The notes beneath the pieces are model-generated. The model searched no databases, was not told where the DNA came from, and was given only the letters and a program-made list of their open reading frames with translations. From contig CP136064.1 in assembly GCA_032622095.1 (NCBI GenBank), forward strand, positions 259,697,863 through 259,761,862: 64,000 bases of DNA, read 5' to 3'. Numbering within the stretch: the first letter of the stretch is position 1; each line of letters opens with the position of its first letter. Source of the DNA: Siphonodentalium dalli (taxonomy: Eukaryota > Mollusca > Scaphopoda > Gadilida > Siphonodentaliidae). Shown here in pieces: positions 1 through 11,089 of the stretch. Both the position numbers and the translations under genes were made by a program.

Positions 1-340
1 AATAGTTCGCTTGCCACAATTTTCGCATTGTGCCAATCATGACGTCAGGAGGTGGTTGAAAGTTCGAAGACTATAACCCAGGCAATAACGTGTATTTTTA
101 ACTATAGCCCAGGCGATAGTTCCCAGCCGAGCAATAATCAAAACTACACCTGATTCCACTTCATTCAATCAAAAGACAGTATGACCCTCTGTGATCTCTA
201 TGTATATAATAATATCATATACTCACACTTTTATAACAGGTGTTGTCTTGAAAAGTTCCTCAACCAGACCTTGTGGCAAGATGGTTTGCTGGTTTGGTTT
301 GTTTATTCCACAAACTAGCTTAGACAGTGTCTGTAGAAAA

Positions 341-410
341 TTATGCAGACATTATAATATAAATTATACAGACATTATAATATAAATTATGCAGACATTA
401 TAATATAAAT
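341..410. repeat. 23-bp tandem repeat, three copies
   Basis: Three near-identical 23-bp units built on TTATGCAGACATTATAATAT follow each other without spacer, differing at single bases. It is a small AT-rich minisatellite with no gene attached. Confidence 0.8.
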
Positions 411-1100
411 GGCTCTGAGTTAACTATTCCTTCATCGAGGACCACTATTTTGGCATAGTCAATGACAAGCCGTGCAATATTTATTATATTTTATCGAACG
501 TTCTTCATGATGACCCAGATCCCATGTCAAACAATTCATAATCAGATCATGTTAACTAGTGAATAATTTAATACTTTTTCTACCAAAAACAAACTGAAGA
601 TTCATTTTTAAAATTTAGTATAGTGCGAACTTGAGAAATTGACAAAAATATTGAAGCAATGTTGTTATCAGCGGAGAGAGGAAAATAAATTGTCACACCA
701 AACATGGGGAAACATCACAAATAACATAAAGAATTTGCTTAAGATCATTTATTGTGCTCTAGTTGAGGATTACAAAGACATTCGGATAAAAAAAAAATTT
801 GAACTTTTCCAGCGAGATGGAGATAACTTTATATTACCTCCCTGGAACAGTGTGCATGATAATTATAGATTTTTTGATTTTCCAAGCAATAGTAGGTGTG
901 CTTCAATTAGAAAGCAGACTATGTGTTGGGGACGGAACTATCAGTAATAGTGAATATCAAGCGTGGATTAGGTTTAGATCATCACGTGAGATAAAATATG
1001 CATAGATATCTTTAGAATTTGATAAAACTGTCGTGATTGTCTGTTTAATTTGGGATTAATTGTCGTTTCAGCCAAACCTGAGTTTAGTATGCCATTCATT
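411..1100. other. AT-rich stretch, nothing recognised
   Basis: Short open frames exist on the plus strand (639-947, 799-1005), but they overlap each other, match no family I know and have no clear splice context. If the POLH gene continues leftward, this stretch is intronic to it. Confidence 0.5.
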
Positions 1101-1103
1101 TAC

Positions 1104-1372
1104 AGAATGAGGTCCAGAGGGTGAATTTAGTGACGCTATCCCGAAACTTCTTCACATAGATTCTATTTCTTTTTTAGTTTAGTTTCTCTATATCCCCAAA
1201 TTGGCAGACGACACATTGCATAATCAAGGTTCCCAATGGGTGAACATCACAATATTCACCATTTGGGAACTTCAGTCTGAGTCTATGTCTCCCATAGCAG
1301 ATGAGGCCCAGAGGGGGGTTAGCATCACTAATTTCACCCTCTGGGGACTTCATTCTGCAAATGACAGGCACA
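1104..1372. repeat. Hairpin MITE, 'GAATGAGGTCCCCAGAGGG' family
   Basis: It opens with CAGAATGAGGTCCAGAGGG and closes with CCCTCTGGGGACTTCATTCTG, so the ends are inverted copies. Inside is a second inverted pair around 1225-1285 (GTTCCCAATGGGTGAA against TTCACCATTTGGGAAC). Related copies lie at about 7494-7595, 8341-8425, 30015-30380 and 31070-31150. No coding capacity, so this is a non-autonomous element. Confidence 0.75.
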
Positions 1373-2071
1373 CTAAACTCAGCTACCTTTTGAAAGCAAC
1401 TGATAAGCTTACACAGACACCAGCGTATTGTGAATAAACATCTTTAGTAGTACACAATGACTGACTCTAAATGCAACAACTCCAATTTAGCGGAATCATT
1501 CTGCGTAGTTAAGATTTTATGTTTTTTGAAGTGGTACAATTTGTCTGGTTGAAATTTTCGATAATGCTCGTTGAATGCTACTTTTTTTCAGTGGGCAAAG
1601 TACCAGGTTACTCACTTATTTTTATTTAATGAAATAGGTGTGCAATATGCATTTAAAGTTATTATCATCAAAGTCTACAGCAGTTCATTCTTCAACAATC
1701 TCGGTGGATTCCATCAAGAGTAAGGCCATGGTTAATTAAGTTATGTTTAAAGTAATCTGGGATTCTGAGAATTGAAAGCGAAATGCGGTCATTATTCATT
1801 ATTTATTAACTTATATAGCAAAATGTAATTATAATATAACATAAATATTAACAAAAATCTTGTTTACATTCATTTCATTTGAATGAAGCATCTGTCTAGG
1901 GACTATGATTATAAATTCTTCTATCTGAATTTCACAAGGGACAATCATTGGGACAATGGAATTGTGCATTGAGCCAATAAATAATCAAATTCAAATTATT
2001 ATTTTCTGGTAATAAGAAAATGCGGTGATTGACGATAAACATTCAATTAATTAACCATGGCCTAATATTAC
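1373..2071. other. Presumed POLH intron (downstream of exon 2072-2250)
   Basis: The stretch is AT-rich and I find no further Y-family polymerase exon in any minus-strand frame. The next POLH exon, expected to begin with the LAKLACG-like block that follows HNK in the family, must lie beyond the left edge. Confidence 0.55.
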
Positions 2072-2250
2072 CTTATTATGAGCTATTCCTGCAGAGCATC
2101 GGAATCCTGTCTCATCATACACAGCTTTCCTCATTTTCTCTGCGATCAGGGCACCCAGTGCTAATCTTCCATTAGGATCTCCACTCAACGACTCACTGTC
2201 ATAGACTGACTCCAACCAGCTACTTGTCATTTCTTCTCGGGTCGACTTTT
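2072..2250 (-). CDS. POLH: POLH exon with SAGIAHNK
   Basis: Acceptor GTATATTCAG and donor GTAATA bound 179 nt. The exon encodes a variable linker (STREEMTSSWLESVYDS) and the conserved GALIAEKMRKAVYDETG and FRCSAGIAHNK helix/strand of the palm. The open frame running upstream through 2353 is intron plus a TTAA MITE, not exon. Confidence 0.92.
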
Positions 2251-5200
2251 CTGAATATACAAAGATGAATGACTGATTAGTGTTTGCTTCCGGCACAGTA
2301 AATAAAAGATCTGTTAACCCTTTACCCAACAGAACGGCCCTGTGCCAATGCATTCTCTTATATATGCGAGTCGACCATTGTCAAAGAATGTAGAAAAATA
2401 TTATAAAAATTGTTAAAAAATGTAAGAAAAAATTATAAAATTGTTAAAGAATGTAAGAAAAAAATGGTAAAAAGTGTTAAAAAAAGGTTTTTTTTAGGCC
2501 AATGCATTCTCTTATATATGCGAGGCGACCTATGGTCGACTCGCTTATATAAGAGAATGCATTGGCACAGGGCATAATTGTAACCATCACAATGTGGTCA
2601 ATGAACCGGTTCCAATGATATCCATATTTGTATGGTTTTATTGAGACAGACCGAAGATATTTTAGGCTGTTGAAGCTTTATTTGGGCGTTTTTGGCCGTT
2701 TTGTTGGGCAAAGGGTTAACATTAAAACTAAAATTAAAACAAGAGGCATGATAAGAGACCAGCTTAGAGGTTTCAACTTGGGAGAAGTAACTTCTCCCTG
2801 TTTGATTATTGCGGAGAAGTGGGATGTTATCAGGGTGAAGTAACTATGGATGAAGTTTAGTTAACAACCCAAAATCACCCTTATATAATCCAATAAGTAT
2901 TATGCAACACAAGACCCTATTTATAACACCATTCTAATCAGTAAACATAATATAAGTATGCTGTTGGGACATACATGTATGCTAGGGCCCTGCGAACCTT
3001 ATAATTTAGGTCGAACCGAACCTTGAAACCGAATCATCGTCTTGGTTTCGAATCGAACCGAATCTCGAACCTCGAACCCAATTACCGACCGTGACATTGA
3101 AGAGAGTCCAAGCGACGTACTCATAATACTAGTAGCCAGTTAGAACGTATGTGGATCATTATAATAGTACAATCAACGTGTTATATACAAATTTATCGTA
3201 TACGATATAAGATAATTACATGTTGAAGAATTATTTTATATTGGAGATGAATGACAATCCGATAAAACGTTGATTTTATGTTCCGTTTATGTCCATTCAT
3301 TATATTACATAACCCCGATTAAAACAAATATCCGATTATCATTCTCCGTATATACCCGCGTCCGCTCACTGAGCATCACTCATGAAAAATCATAACTTAT
3401 GACTTATTCTAACAGTAAGTGAGACAGATGTCTGATTGAATCATCGGTCAAGCTTCCAGTAGTACACATGTACAATGTAAACAACGCGATAAACGACGCA
3501 TTGAACTCCTAACACACTGACAGCATGAACGCACCACGTGGCATAACTCGGTAACTATTAACAGACTCGTCAATCTGTAACTGCGACAACACATGACAAA
3601 GATCAAAGCGTGCCGACGTCGCGTTGTAGCAATTAAGTGTCGCAAGACAAAGCACATCGGGTTACATAATCATGTCAATCATTTATGCTCATAAACAATG
3701 GCCACACCTTCTCCTCACTGTGATTGGTTGACTCCAATTGTTGACACAGAAGGCTGCCGGAAATACCTATTCACTTTCAGCCAGTTTACGGAATTCAAAA
3801 AAGCTTGTTCGATCTGTATTCATCAATAATCATAACTTATTGTCTCGTTTGTTAGGTATAATTATGTCTATTAGTAAAGTTATATGGAGAATAAAACAAA
3901 CTTTGACGAGGTAGAACTTTGACTGAGATAGAAATGTTATAGTTTGACTAATTAATTATCACGAATTTGACATGTCCGACTGGACCGTTTAGCAGGAGCG
4001 GAATAAAGTTATTCCAAAAGACCCGTTCAATGAAATATCACCCAGTTACCCCGCCCGAGTAATGATCAAAGTAATTATGTCCAATGTAAACATAAAATCA
4101 TAGTATCACACAGTTGTATGTAAACCAATTAATAGACGGTATATAATCAATAAACAATTCCCAGTACGCAAAATTTGCCCATTTTGCGGGACTAAAGAAA
4201 AGGTTCGATATAAACGAATCCCGTCTAAGGTTTCGAACCGGACCGAATCATCACAGCGGTTTCGAACCGAACCGAACCTCGAACGGTTCGCAGGGCCCTA
4301 ATGTATGCATACTGGTATATGATAGAGAAGTCACTTCTCACTGATACAAAAATAGGGAAAAGTGGGACATTTTAGGGAGATGTCTCCCAATTCACCCAAT
4401 AAGCCGGTTTATGGACATGATCTCCATTGGAAATGAAAAAATCCACAGCCAGTCACAGTGGGAGGTGTATAGCGGTACCAGTGGGAGGTGTATAGCGGTT
4501 ACCAGGCGATACAACCACCTGCTCAAATATACTCCAATTAATCTTATAGCGTGAGCCCAAGAACATATCTTGTTCTCGTATTTAAATATGCTTAATATGT
4601 TGCTGCTTATAATAACGGGCCTGTCCCAGCTGGGACTAAGGTATACCCCCCATATTCAATGTCATGTTATTACACAGGGTTTCCGTTAGTACGGCTCAGC
4701 GTCCGTAGGACGGCCTCATTCCCCTCGCAGATTATCTGTTTGGTTCATACATATACCAAATGTTAGTCGCAATGTCGTAAACAAATCAGGTTACAACAGG
4801 AGTTCGGGGGGTTAAACAGAATACTGGTGAAAAAGCGGGTCAAATAGCGACGTTAGATACGGCATAATGCATGTCGCGGTAACATCAAAGAATGCCGGAG
4901 TCTGCTGAGTACGCATATTTTTGTGCATGGGATGAAACTACTCATGCTCGAAAATCCCATTATATCCTACATTTACATAATTTGATCAAAGAACGCCAAA
5001 CGCCGAATTTCTTAGTCGGAACATTTTTATGCACGGGATTTTCATGGATGAAACTACTCCTCAACGAGATCCCGTGCTATCGTACGGTACATAATAAATG
5101 GGTCCCTCTGCAGAGTCCATGAGGTAAAGAACAGAGTTTTAGCCAACGCGTTATAAAATATAATTTTGGCGGGAAATGTGAACACATGCATCGTTGATTG

Positions 5201-8200
5201 TGCTTGGGGACAACGCAACTATTATTTACCGTCCTTTGACTTTATCTCCATATTGGGGAGGGGGTATGTGTTTGTCTTTATCCCCCATGTATGTAATATG
5301 GTTCAAATGAATGGTGTTGTTAATTTGTCACTATGAATTCCCACTATAAAGACTGATTTCGGGACAGGTTCAGTATTATTGTGAAATAAATCACTTTGGG
5401 ATTTTGTTGACTGCGCATAATAAGCAATTGTGGTCGTCAGTTTATGGACTAATAGAGACTAGTGAACAAGCTACGCGTTCCGAGTGAAAGATGTCGCTAC
5501 CCACAGGTATTAGGCACAATTTTTTTTTTTGCCAAATACCTGTGTCGCTACCATTCGTATTTTGCCGTTATAAATATCTCCTGCAGACAAACCCTGCAGT
5601 ATGACGTCACAGCGCACAAATAGTTTTACGATTGACAGCGTATATCATGTCAGTTTCATTTTCACAGAAGCTACTTGAAATTCTAGGAAATACTTTATTC
5701 AATTCTCCTTGCTATCTATTATTGGTCAATGCATAGATGCTTTGTAGTGTTTAGATTCATTATACCTGTCGGAATCTTATTGTATAAATTTGTAAACACT
5801 AACTCGTAGCTTGTTCATTTATATATAATCTTCAATCAGACGGCAGTCTTATGTGCGTAATTAATTGATTGATTATCTGGATACCATCAACAGAATTAAT
5901 GCACCCACAGAAATGATCGATTTGCGTAATATATACATATAGCTTTGGTTGCTTTGTGAGACTCTTAGGTGCAAGGAAATTGCTACTTTTCAGTGTCAAA
6001 TAACAAAATTTTCGCCCGACAGGATGAACCATGGTCGTCCCGTGGCGTTATGTGTTTTCACAATACGGACTCATTAATTTTCCCCTCGCGGAAACCCTGT
6101 ATTACAATATAATAATGTATGAATAAAAGCTCAGACAAAATAAAGGCTTGAAAAAGGGAGAAACTCCACACAAAAAAGAGGGACAGACATCATAATCGCA
6201 GGTGCACAGGTTCCCATGGGACTAAATGTATGTGCCAAGTTCAGAACAAATTGACTGAAAATGAAGGAATAAAAGCTCTGACAAAATTGCGTCCATGGTC
6301 GGATGGCTAGAAGGACAAACGACAAGCCGATTCCAGTATACCCCCCCCCCCCCCCCACAACTCATTGTTGTATGAATGTATATGGTTAATTCTCTTCAGT
6401 TCAACCACAATGATATCAATGTTTTAGGGACCATCTCATTTGTTTATTAGAGAAAGTCGCGATTCTACACTTGTGGGAGGGTTTTTTATAATCTTGAGTC
6501 ATTTTGAATAAAATAAAACCTATTGCTTCATTTCACATCATATCGAATCCCGCAATTCACTGGTCCCTAATGGTTCACTTACCCTTATCATCGAAACCAG
6601 CCACATGAGTGTTCGCTAACTGAGATAAATCCACCCTATCGTTACCCATCTTAATAAGCTTATTAACTTCATCCGTTAAATCTAGGTATGCCTCGTCTAT
6701 ACTGGCGCGCTCGACACACTGACTGAACTTCACCAGCACGGCAAGAACTTCAGCTCCAGCATCCCGGTATCTGTTAAAGATAAGTGTATTTATTCCACAC
6801 CCGTTGAAGCGAAGCATGTGTATTCAACATAATCCTAGCAATGCAAGCCAGATCTAATTCACGTTGACATTGTGACCAAAAGCAATGACATACATGAAGT
6901 GGAAGATCTGCTACGGCTGAAGTACAGATAATTACCTTTTTTTCATCAGATTTAAATCACAATAAAGGTAGTTATAGCAACAGTTGTGGCCACATTCATT
7001 GATAAAGCCTATCAAACACAAGGAGTGTGTTAAAAATACAACTTGCCTCATAATATAGAATCTTTTATCGAACTCGTTGTAGATGGCGCATATTCACATT
7101 TCACTCAAGCTCCGCTTTTATAGAAATAAAGCATTGCGCTGTCCGCAGCTCATTCATCATGGTACAAGTATCAGTTATAAATGACCAATAAAACAATAGA
7201 GTTGTCTCTCTTTGTCTATATCCGACTATTAGCTACAAGTTTCACTCGACGTTGGATGATATCTATAAACGTGTAGGTTTGGTGCCGTAAAATCACATGG
7301 CTTTTCCCAGCAAGTGCATATCCATAGCAATACCATAGTAACACACGTTACAAGTTATATACGTGTGGCTGAACCTCGTTATTATCTGAACATTTCCTTC
7401 GGGAACTTCTCGTCAATGAGTTTTACTATAGAAAGGGTTAACCCAAACTGACTATTACCCTGAACAAGCCTACAAATAGCGTGTCTGTTATTTGCAGAAT
7501 GAGGTCCCCAGAGGGTGAATTTAGTGAAGCTATCCCGCAATGCGGGCTAGCATCACTAAATTTACCCTCTGGGGACCACATTCTGCTTAAGCCATCAACT
7601 GCTATGGTAGACCTAGGATCAGAATGAAGTTCCCAGTTAAAGTGGGTGATAGGATAGGATAGGATATTTTATTTCAATATACACATATTAATACATGATA
7701 CATTTGACAAATATTACATTGTATATTCGAGGGGGTGGCATAGTCAGGCTAGACTGTCTTACTGCCGCCCCCTTAAAGATGAAAAGATGTTACGATATAG
7801 GCGGTCAGGATTCATTGTACAATGCACGGCTAAATAATTATGTATCTCACAATGGTTGCATTTAACTGGATTATATGCATGGAGGGTATACGTCTAGATA
7901 AATCGATTATTGGTTACTCGATGGTTTGTCTCTTTCTTGTCAGTGGGATGTTCCTTGAAAGTCGAGTAGGAATGTGTTGAGTGAGGTTGTGGATTGCGAT
8001 ATAGCGGAAGTCACTTATTGACGAGCTACCACACAGGGACATCTTTGATTGTTGCATTTAATTGTTGCAGCATATTTTTTAATGCAATCGACATGTAAAC
8101 GCCGTTTGAATGTGTGCCTGGATTGGTATGATGTAAATTCGTTATCTAAGTTGTTCCAGATGGTTGGATAAGAATGGAATGGTAGTTGTTGGGACCAAGA

Positions 8201-8841
8201 TGTTCTTGGTTTTTTTGGGCACCTCGATTATGTATTTTATCTTATGCAAATTAGGGGATATAGAAACTTCCCAGAAGGGAAAAGTAACTAAAACCAATGT
8301 TAATTTGATACAATAGATACTTCCCAGAAGATGAGGCCTAAGCAGAATGAGGTCTCCAGAGGCTGAATTTGGTGATGCTAGCCCGCTATGCGGGATAGCG
8401 TCACTAAATTCAGCCACACACTATTTGCAGGCTTGATCCTGAACTTGAATTGATTTGTTCTATTTACATGTAGATCCATGGGTTGATATTGTCACTGACG
8501 ACACTCCATGCATGCATAAACAAGTCCTGGTAACTGCACTTATTATGCATTTATTTATATCATACACAAGTTAGAAAAGTCTAACAGTTTTGATTCACTG
8601 TACCTCTGTAAGTTGGCTTTGCCCCTGGTTTCAGGTACGACTGCCAGCTGTATTTCAGGACAGACAGATTTAGCTGCATTTCNNNNNNNNNNNNNNNNNN
8701 NNNNNNNNNNNNNNNNNNNNNNNNNNNNNNNNNNNNNNNNNNNNNNNNNNNNNNNNNNNNNNNNNNNNNNNNNNNNNNNNNNCTCTGTTCAACCTGAACA
8801 TAGAAACAGTCCATGTCCACCAGGACAATAACCCGCTCCAT
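2072..8841 (-). CDS. POLH: DNA polymerase eta (POLH), 5' part of gene, exons 1-4
   Basis: Pol eta is the Y-family translesion polymerase that copies past UV photoproducts in the nucleus. Minus-strand exons give an N-terminus with VDMDCFYVQVEQ (metal-binding Asp of motif I), then a PETRGKANLQR block, then YRDAGAEVL...VERASIDEAYLDLTDEV (SIDEAY holds the catalytic Asp-Glu pair), then ETGFRCSAGIAHNK. Order and spacing match animal pol eta. Splice joins are phase-consistent: 8604 to 6770 restores an Arg codon before YRDAG, and 6583 to 2250 restores a Glu codon. The ATG at 8841 gives an N-terminus close in length to the vertebrate one. A 100-N gap (8683-8782) interrupts the first coding region. Finger, little-finger, PIP and UBZ regions are off the left edge. 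Introns hold several transposons. POLI and POLK are less likely, because the HVAG/SAGIAHNK spacing and the KANL block are eta-like. Confidence 0.92.
2314..2719. mobile_element. piggyBac-type MITE, TTAA-flanked (family A)
   Basis: It is flanked by TTAA on both sides (2314-2317, 2716-2719). The terminal inverted repeats are CCCTTTACCCAACA and TGTTGGGCAAAGGG. The interior carries palindromic GCCAATGCATTCTCTTATA stems. TTAA duplication with CCC-starting termini is the hallmark of piggyBac-like elements. Same family as 27697-28106 and 49986-50375, here in inverted orientation, and inside a POLH intron. Confidence 0.85.
2720..2982. repeat. Repeat piece with AGAAGTxACTTCTCCC palindrome
   Basis: GGGAGAAGTAACTTCTCCC near 2780 is an imperfect palindrome. 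Related sequence occurs near 4327 (GAGAAGTCACTTCTC) and 9255. Probably a fragment of a dispersed MITE; its limits are not visible. Confidence 0.5.
2983..4300. mobile_element. Non-autonomous hAT-like element, 8-bp TSD
   Basis: The termini are TAGGGCCCTGCGAACC and GGTTCGCAGGGCCCTA, perfect inverted copies. They are flanked by identical 8-bp direct repeats ATGTATGC (2975-2982 and 4301-4308). Both subterminal regions are crowded with GAACCGAACC/TCGAACC sub-repeats, which are likely transposase-binding repeats by analogy with hAT elements. No transposase frame inside. It sits in a POLH intron. Confidence 0.9.
4309..4667. other. Intronic spacer with repeat fragments
   Basis: It holds a GAGAAGTCACTTCTC palindrome near 4327 and a tandem duplication of a roughly 22-bp piece starting CAGTGGGAGGTGTATAGCGG near 4455-4502. 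No gene seen. Confidence 0.5.
4675..6099. mobile_element. hAT-like element, CAGGGTTTCCG termini
   Basis: It starts CAGGGTTTCCG and ends CGGAAACCCTG. TATTACA directly abuts both ends (4668-4674 and 6100-6106), a 7-bp perfect duplication that may be an 8-bp hAT duplication with one change. The interior contains two further inverted pairs: GAACAAGCTACG against CGTAGCTTGTTC (about 5465/5805), which may be another insertion, and a hairpin at about 5508-5545 around a poly-T loop. No transposase seen. Confidence 0.8.
6107..6582. other. POLH intron with poly-C tract
   Basis: A 16- to 17-base C run lies at about 6341-6357. No exon or known repeat recognised. Confidence 0.5.
6583..6770 (-). CDS. POLH: POLH exon with catalytic SIDEAY
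   Basis: Acceptor TTTAACAG precedes ATACCGGGATG and donor GTAAGT follows at 6582-6577, giving 188 nt. It encodes YRDAGAEVLAVLVKF, then VERASIDEAYLDLTDEV and a variable tail ending HVAGFDDK. The Asp-Glu of SIDEAY are palm-domain metal ligands in Y-family polymerases. Confidence 0.93.
6771..7480. other. POLH intron, mostly unrecognised
   Basis: AT-rich. TATAGAAAGGGTTAAC near 7427-7442 resembles the terminus of a TTAA element (family C, as at 25674-26530), but I could not find a matching partner end. Confidence 0.45.
7494..7595. repeat. Hairpin repeat, GAATGAGGTCCCCAGAGGG family
   Basis: A near-perfect inverted repeat of about 100 bp: GCAGAATGAGGTCCCCAGAG on the left and CTCTGGGGACCACATTCTGC on the right, with a GCAATGC loop. 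Same family as 1104-1372. Confidence 0.85.
7655..8160 (-). mobile_element. 3' end of a minus-strand retroposon with (ATCCT)n tail
   Basis: Read on the minus strand, the sequence ends in AATAAAATATCCTATCCTATCC, a tandem 5-mer tail typical of non-LTR retrotransposon or SINE 3' ends. The body upstream has no intact frame that I recognise. The upstream limit near 8160 is a guess. Confidence 0.5.
8341..8425. repeat. Hairpin repeat, GAATGAGGTCCCCAGAGGG family (truncated)
   Basis: Starts GCAGAATGAGGTCTCCAGAG, folds around CCGCTATGCGG, and the right arm breaks off after TAAATTCAGCC. A decayed member of the family. Confidence 0.75.
8604..8682 (-). CDS. POLH: POLH exon ending KANLQR (partial at gap)
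   Basis: Read from the gap edge, the frame gives NAAKSVCPEIQLAV then PETRGKANLQR, aligned with the DAKKLCP...RGKANL segment of pol eta. The donor is AG|GTACAG at 8603-8598. The exon ends two bases into an Arg codon completed by the next exon. Confidence 0.88.
8683..8782. other. Assembly gap, exactly 100 N
   Basis: One hundred N, the conventional placeholder for a gap of unknown size. POLH coding sequence enters on one side after VEQ and leaves on the other before NAAKSVCP. The family has about 40 residues between these points, so at least about 125 bp are missing. Confidence 0.98.
8783..8841 (-). CDS. POLH: POLH coding exon 1 (partial at gap)
   Basis: It starts at ATG 8841 with MERVIVLVDMDCFYVQVEQ and enters the N gap right after the VEQ block. 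An in-frame ATG lies further upstream, but the residues it would add do not look like the family. A possible acceptor (ATTTTTCAG) just upstream suggests a 5'-UTR intron. Confidence 0.85.
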
Positions 8842-9990
8842 GTCTCTTAAAATCTGAAAAATATTCATCACCAGGACATTAACCACTCAATTTCAGTTAA
8901 AATCTTAAAGGAATATGATCCTGAAAAAATAATAGTATTTTCTTTCAGTCTATACCGATAATATATATATATATATATAAATGTCCATTATGTGCATATA
9001 ATCTAATATTCAGCCGCTAATCTTATTTTTATAACGATTAAAAATATTCCGAAGTTAGCCGATGATTTTGTGTTGTAGAAACAGAAGCATAGTCACATGA
9101 TTGATCACGTGGTAACTCATTGACAATGCATATATATGCAACACTACCACATAAAAGTTTCTCTGGGGGCCGTCTTCGTGTGGGGCCGTCTTCGTATGGG
9201 GCCCGACTTCACAAAGGGCCAACTTCTCCAGATACCCATACTGGTTTATGAGAGAGAAGTCACTTCTCCCTGGGACAAAAAAGGGAGAAGTGGCACATTT
9301 AAGGGAGATGTCTCCCATGTGGCCCTCTATGCTGGTCGCTGGTGTGTATGACAATACATTCATCTGATATGATGGGATATCTTAGATGAAATTCAGGTGG
9401 TAATTGAAATGAAGAATGTTAAAAAAAAATATTAGAAAGCCTACAGTACCTACCCGAAATACTCACTAGTGATGTTCCAATAATGAAAAGGCCCATTGGA
9501 ACATTTCTGATTATCTGGAGGCACAATCAGCTGATTTCCGATTCCGATGTTATGTATATATTTATATTTCAGTAATAATGAATTTATCCCTCACCTCTTT
9601 GTATGTTGCAGAATGCAGATCATTGATATTTCAATAATAATGAATTTATTACTCATTCATATGCAGGCGTTAGTTCTCATATACACTCGGTGAACTCCCT
9701 ATCACGGTACACTTTAAAATACATGTACATCAAAGAAAGATATACACAGTCGCGAAACTGTTTCCGCTGACATCAGCTGCGCGTTGCTTTTGATAGCTGT
9801 TTTGACAAAGAGATCACAGGTGCCGACTCAGAGTGATGACTACCAACTCGGAGTAACATAACCACATATGAAGCATGTGTGCACAGTGTAAAAGTCTTAG
9901 TTGTGATTGAATAATTGAAGTGTCATACGCTATACTGTTTTGTTTAATGTTTATTTCATTGTCTCTGTGCAATTTTGTGATGAATCAGCA
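8842..9990. other. Region upstream of POLH exon 1; repeat fragments
   Basis: It contains a (TA)n run (about 8959-8979), tandem GGGGCCGTCTTCG units near 9166-9205, and a piece at 9250-9320 related to the GAGAAGTCACTTCTCCC repeat. No promoter element can be assigned with confidence. Confidence 0.5.
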
Positions 9991-9994
9991 ATGG

Positions 9995-10100
9995 GGGGGT
10001 TGAGGGTTCAAATCCGACATAATATCGGTCGGACTTTGTGTCGCCATCTGCATTCCCAGTACCATGGGCATCACGAATCAGCCAAACTAAAGCAGAGTGA
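9995..10100 (+). mobile_element. tRNA-derived SINE fragment
   Basis: It carries a pol III B-box-like GGTTCAAATCC followed by a body (GACATAATATCGGTCGGAC ... ACCATGGGCATCACGAATCA) shared with the better preserved minus-strand copy at 39215-39420. The A box is not clear here, so it is a 5'-truncated copy. Confidence 0.65.
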
Positions 10101-10500
10101 GTATGTAAACGACTGGATAATGGAAATCCAGCATAATTTTTATTTTTTAAAGCCGCTAGTCTACGTTGGACTTCAACAGTATTCGGCGGACTTCTTTTGA
10201 AGCGACCATTTCAATTTCCAATTCATTTATCAAGTGATTATATTTTGGGTTGGTGTGCACTGGAAATGGCTGAAAAATAAGTCACATTTGTTGAATAATA
10301 GACATGATACAGGTGAGATACATTGATTCTGCCAACGGCATACGTTTCTTCAAAAATAGAGGCACCAGTTGCTGTAAAAACCCTGCAGTTTAATGGTAAC
10401 TTGTATGAAAAATCGATTTTCTGGATCAATATGACATAATTTCGTCCAAAATTCTTGATGCATACCTGTACCATATATTAAGGTAAGTGGACTAATTACT
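10101..10500. other. Nothing recognised
   Basis: AT-rich. Short frames only, with no family resemblance. Confidence 0.4.
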
Positions 10501-10509
10501 TCAAAAATA

Positions 10510-10760
10510 TATAATACTAGCAGGTTAGCCCGCCACTGGCGTGGTTCGTCTCATGGCTTTGTTCGAAAAAGCTTTTTTAATAATTCGTCGAAATCCGCCA
10601 ATTTTACCCGATTTGACCTTTAATTGATAATTTTCAAGGTCAAGGTCTGGTCGGGGTCACAATTTAACCCGCCCATGACACTTCCCGTAGGTAGCAAGTT
10701 TGAGCTCAATCGGTTCGAGTCTATAAAGGACACACACATATATATCATTTGTGGGTACCC
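10510..10760 (+). repeat. Probable retroposon 3' fragment with (CA)n/(TA)n tail
   Basis: A GC-richer block with ATTTGACCTTTAATTGATAA and AAGGTCAAGGTCTGG runs into CACACACATATATATC, a microsatellite-like tail. This looks like the 3' end of a non-LTR element, but no coding remnant confirms it. Confidence 0.35.
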
Positions 10761-11089
10761 GTTTGAAGGTGAAGTTCACCTAGGGCGGAAAAACTGACCC
10801 GATCCCCGTTCCTATGAAGCCCTAAGTACGAAAGAATCACACAACACGCTCATGTCTGGATACCGACGCTGACAACCGTGTACAGACATAAGAATCACAT
10901 TACGCAAGAAACGGTGCTCTGAGCTTTTCCAAAACGCGACCACGGCGGTGTCCGTGGGATTTTACACTTATATACGAAATTTGAGCTCGATCCGTCAATG
11001 TGTTTTCGATTCTATGATGTACACACACACACACATATATATATACGGAGTTCTCAAAATATATAGTATAGATAGATCACTCAATTATC
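10761..11089. other. Spacer with (CA)n-(TA)n microsatellite
   Basis: ACACACACACACATATATAT lies near 11020-11045. Nothing else is recognised. Confidence 0.45.

Noticed and set aside
2251..2353. N-terminal extension of the POLH frame (MHWHRAVLLGKG...)
   Set aside because: It is intron and the end of a TTAA MITE. The acceptor at 2252-2251 and phase matching with the previous exon place the true exon start at 2250.
8613..8831. Plus-strand frame running through the N gap
   Set aside because: It is the shadow of the POLH exons and translates the gap as unknown residues.
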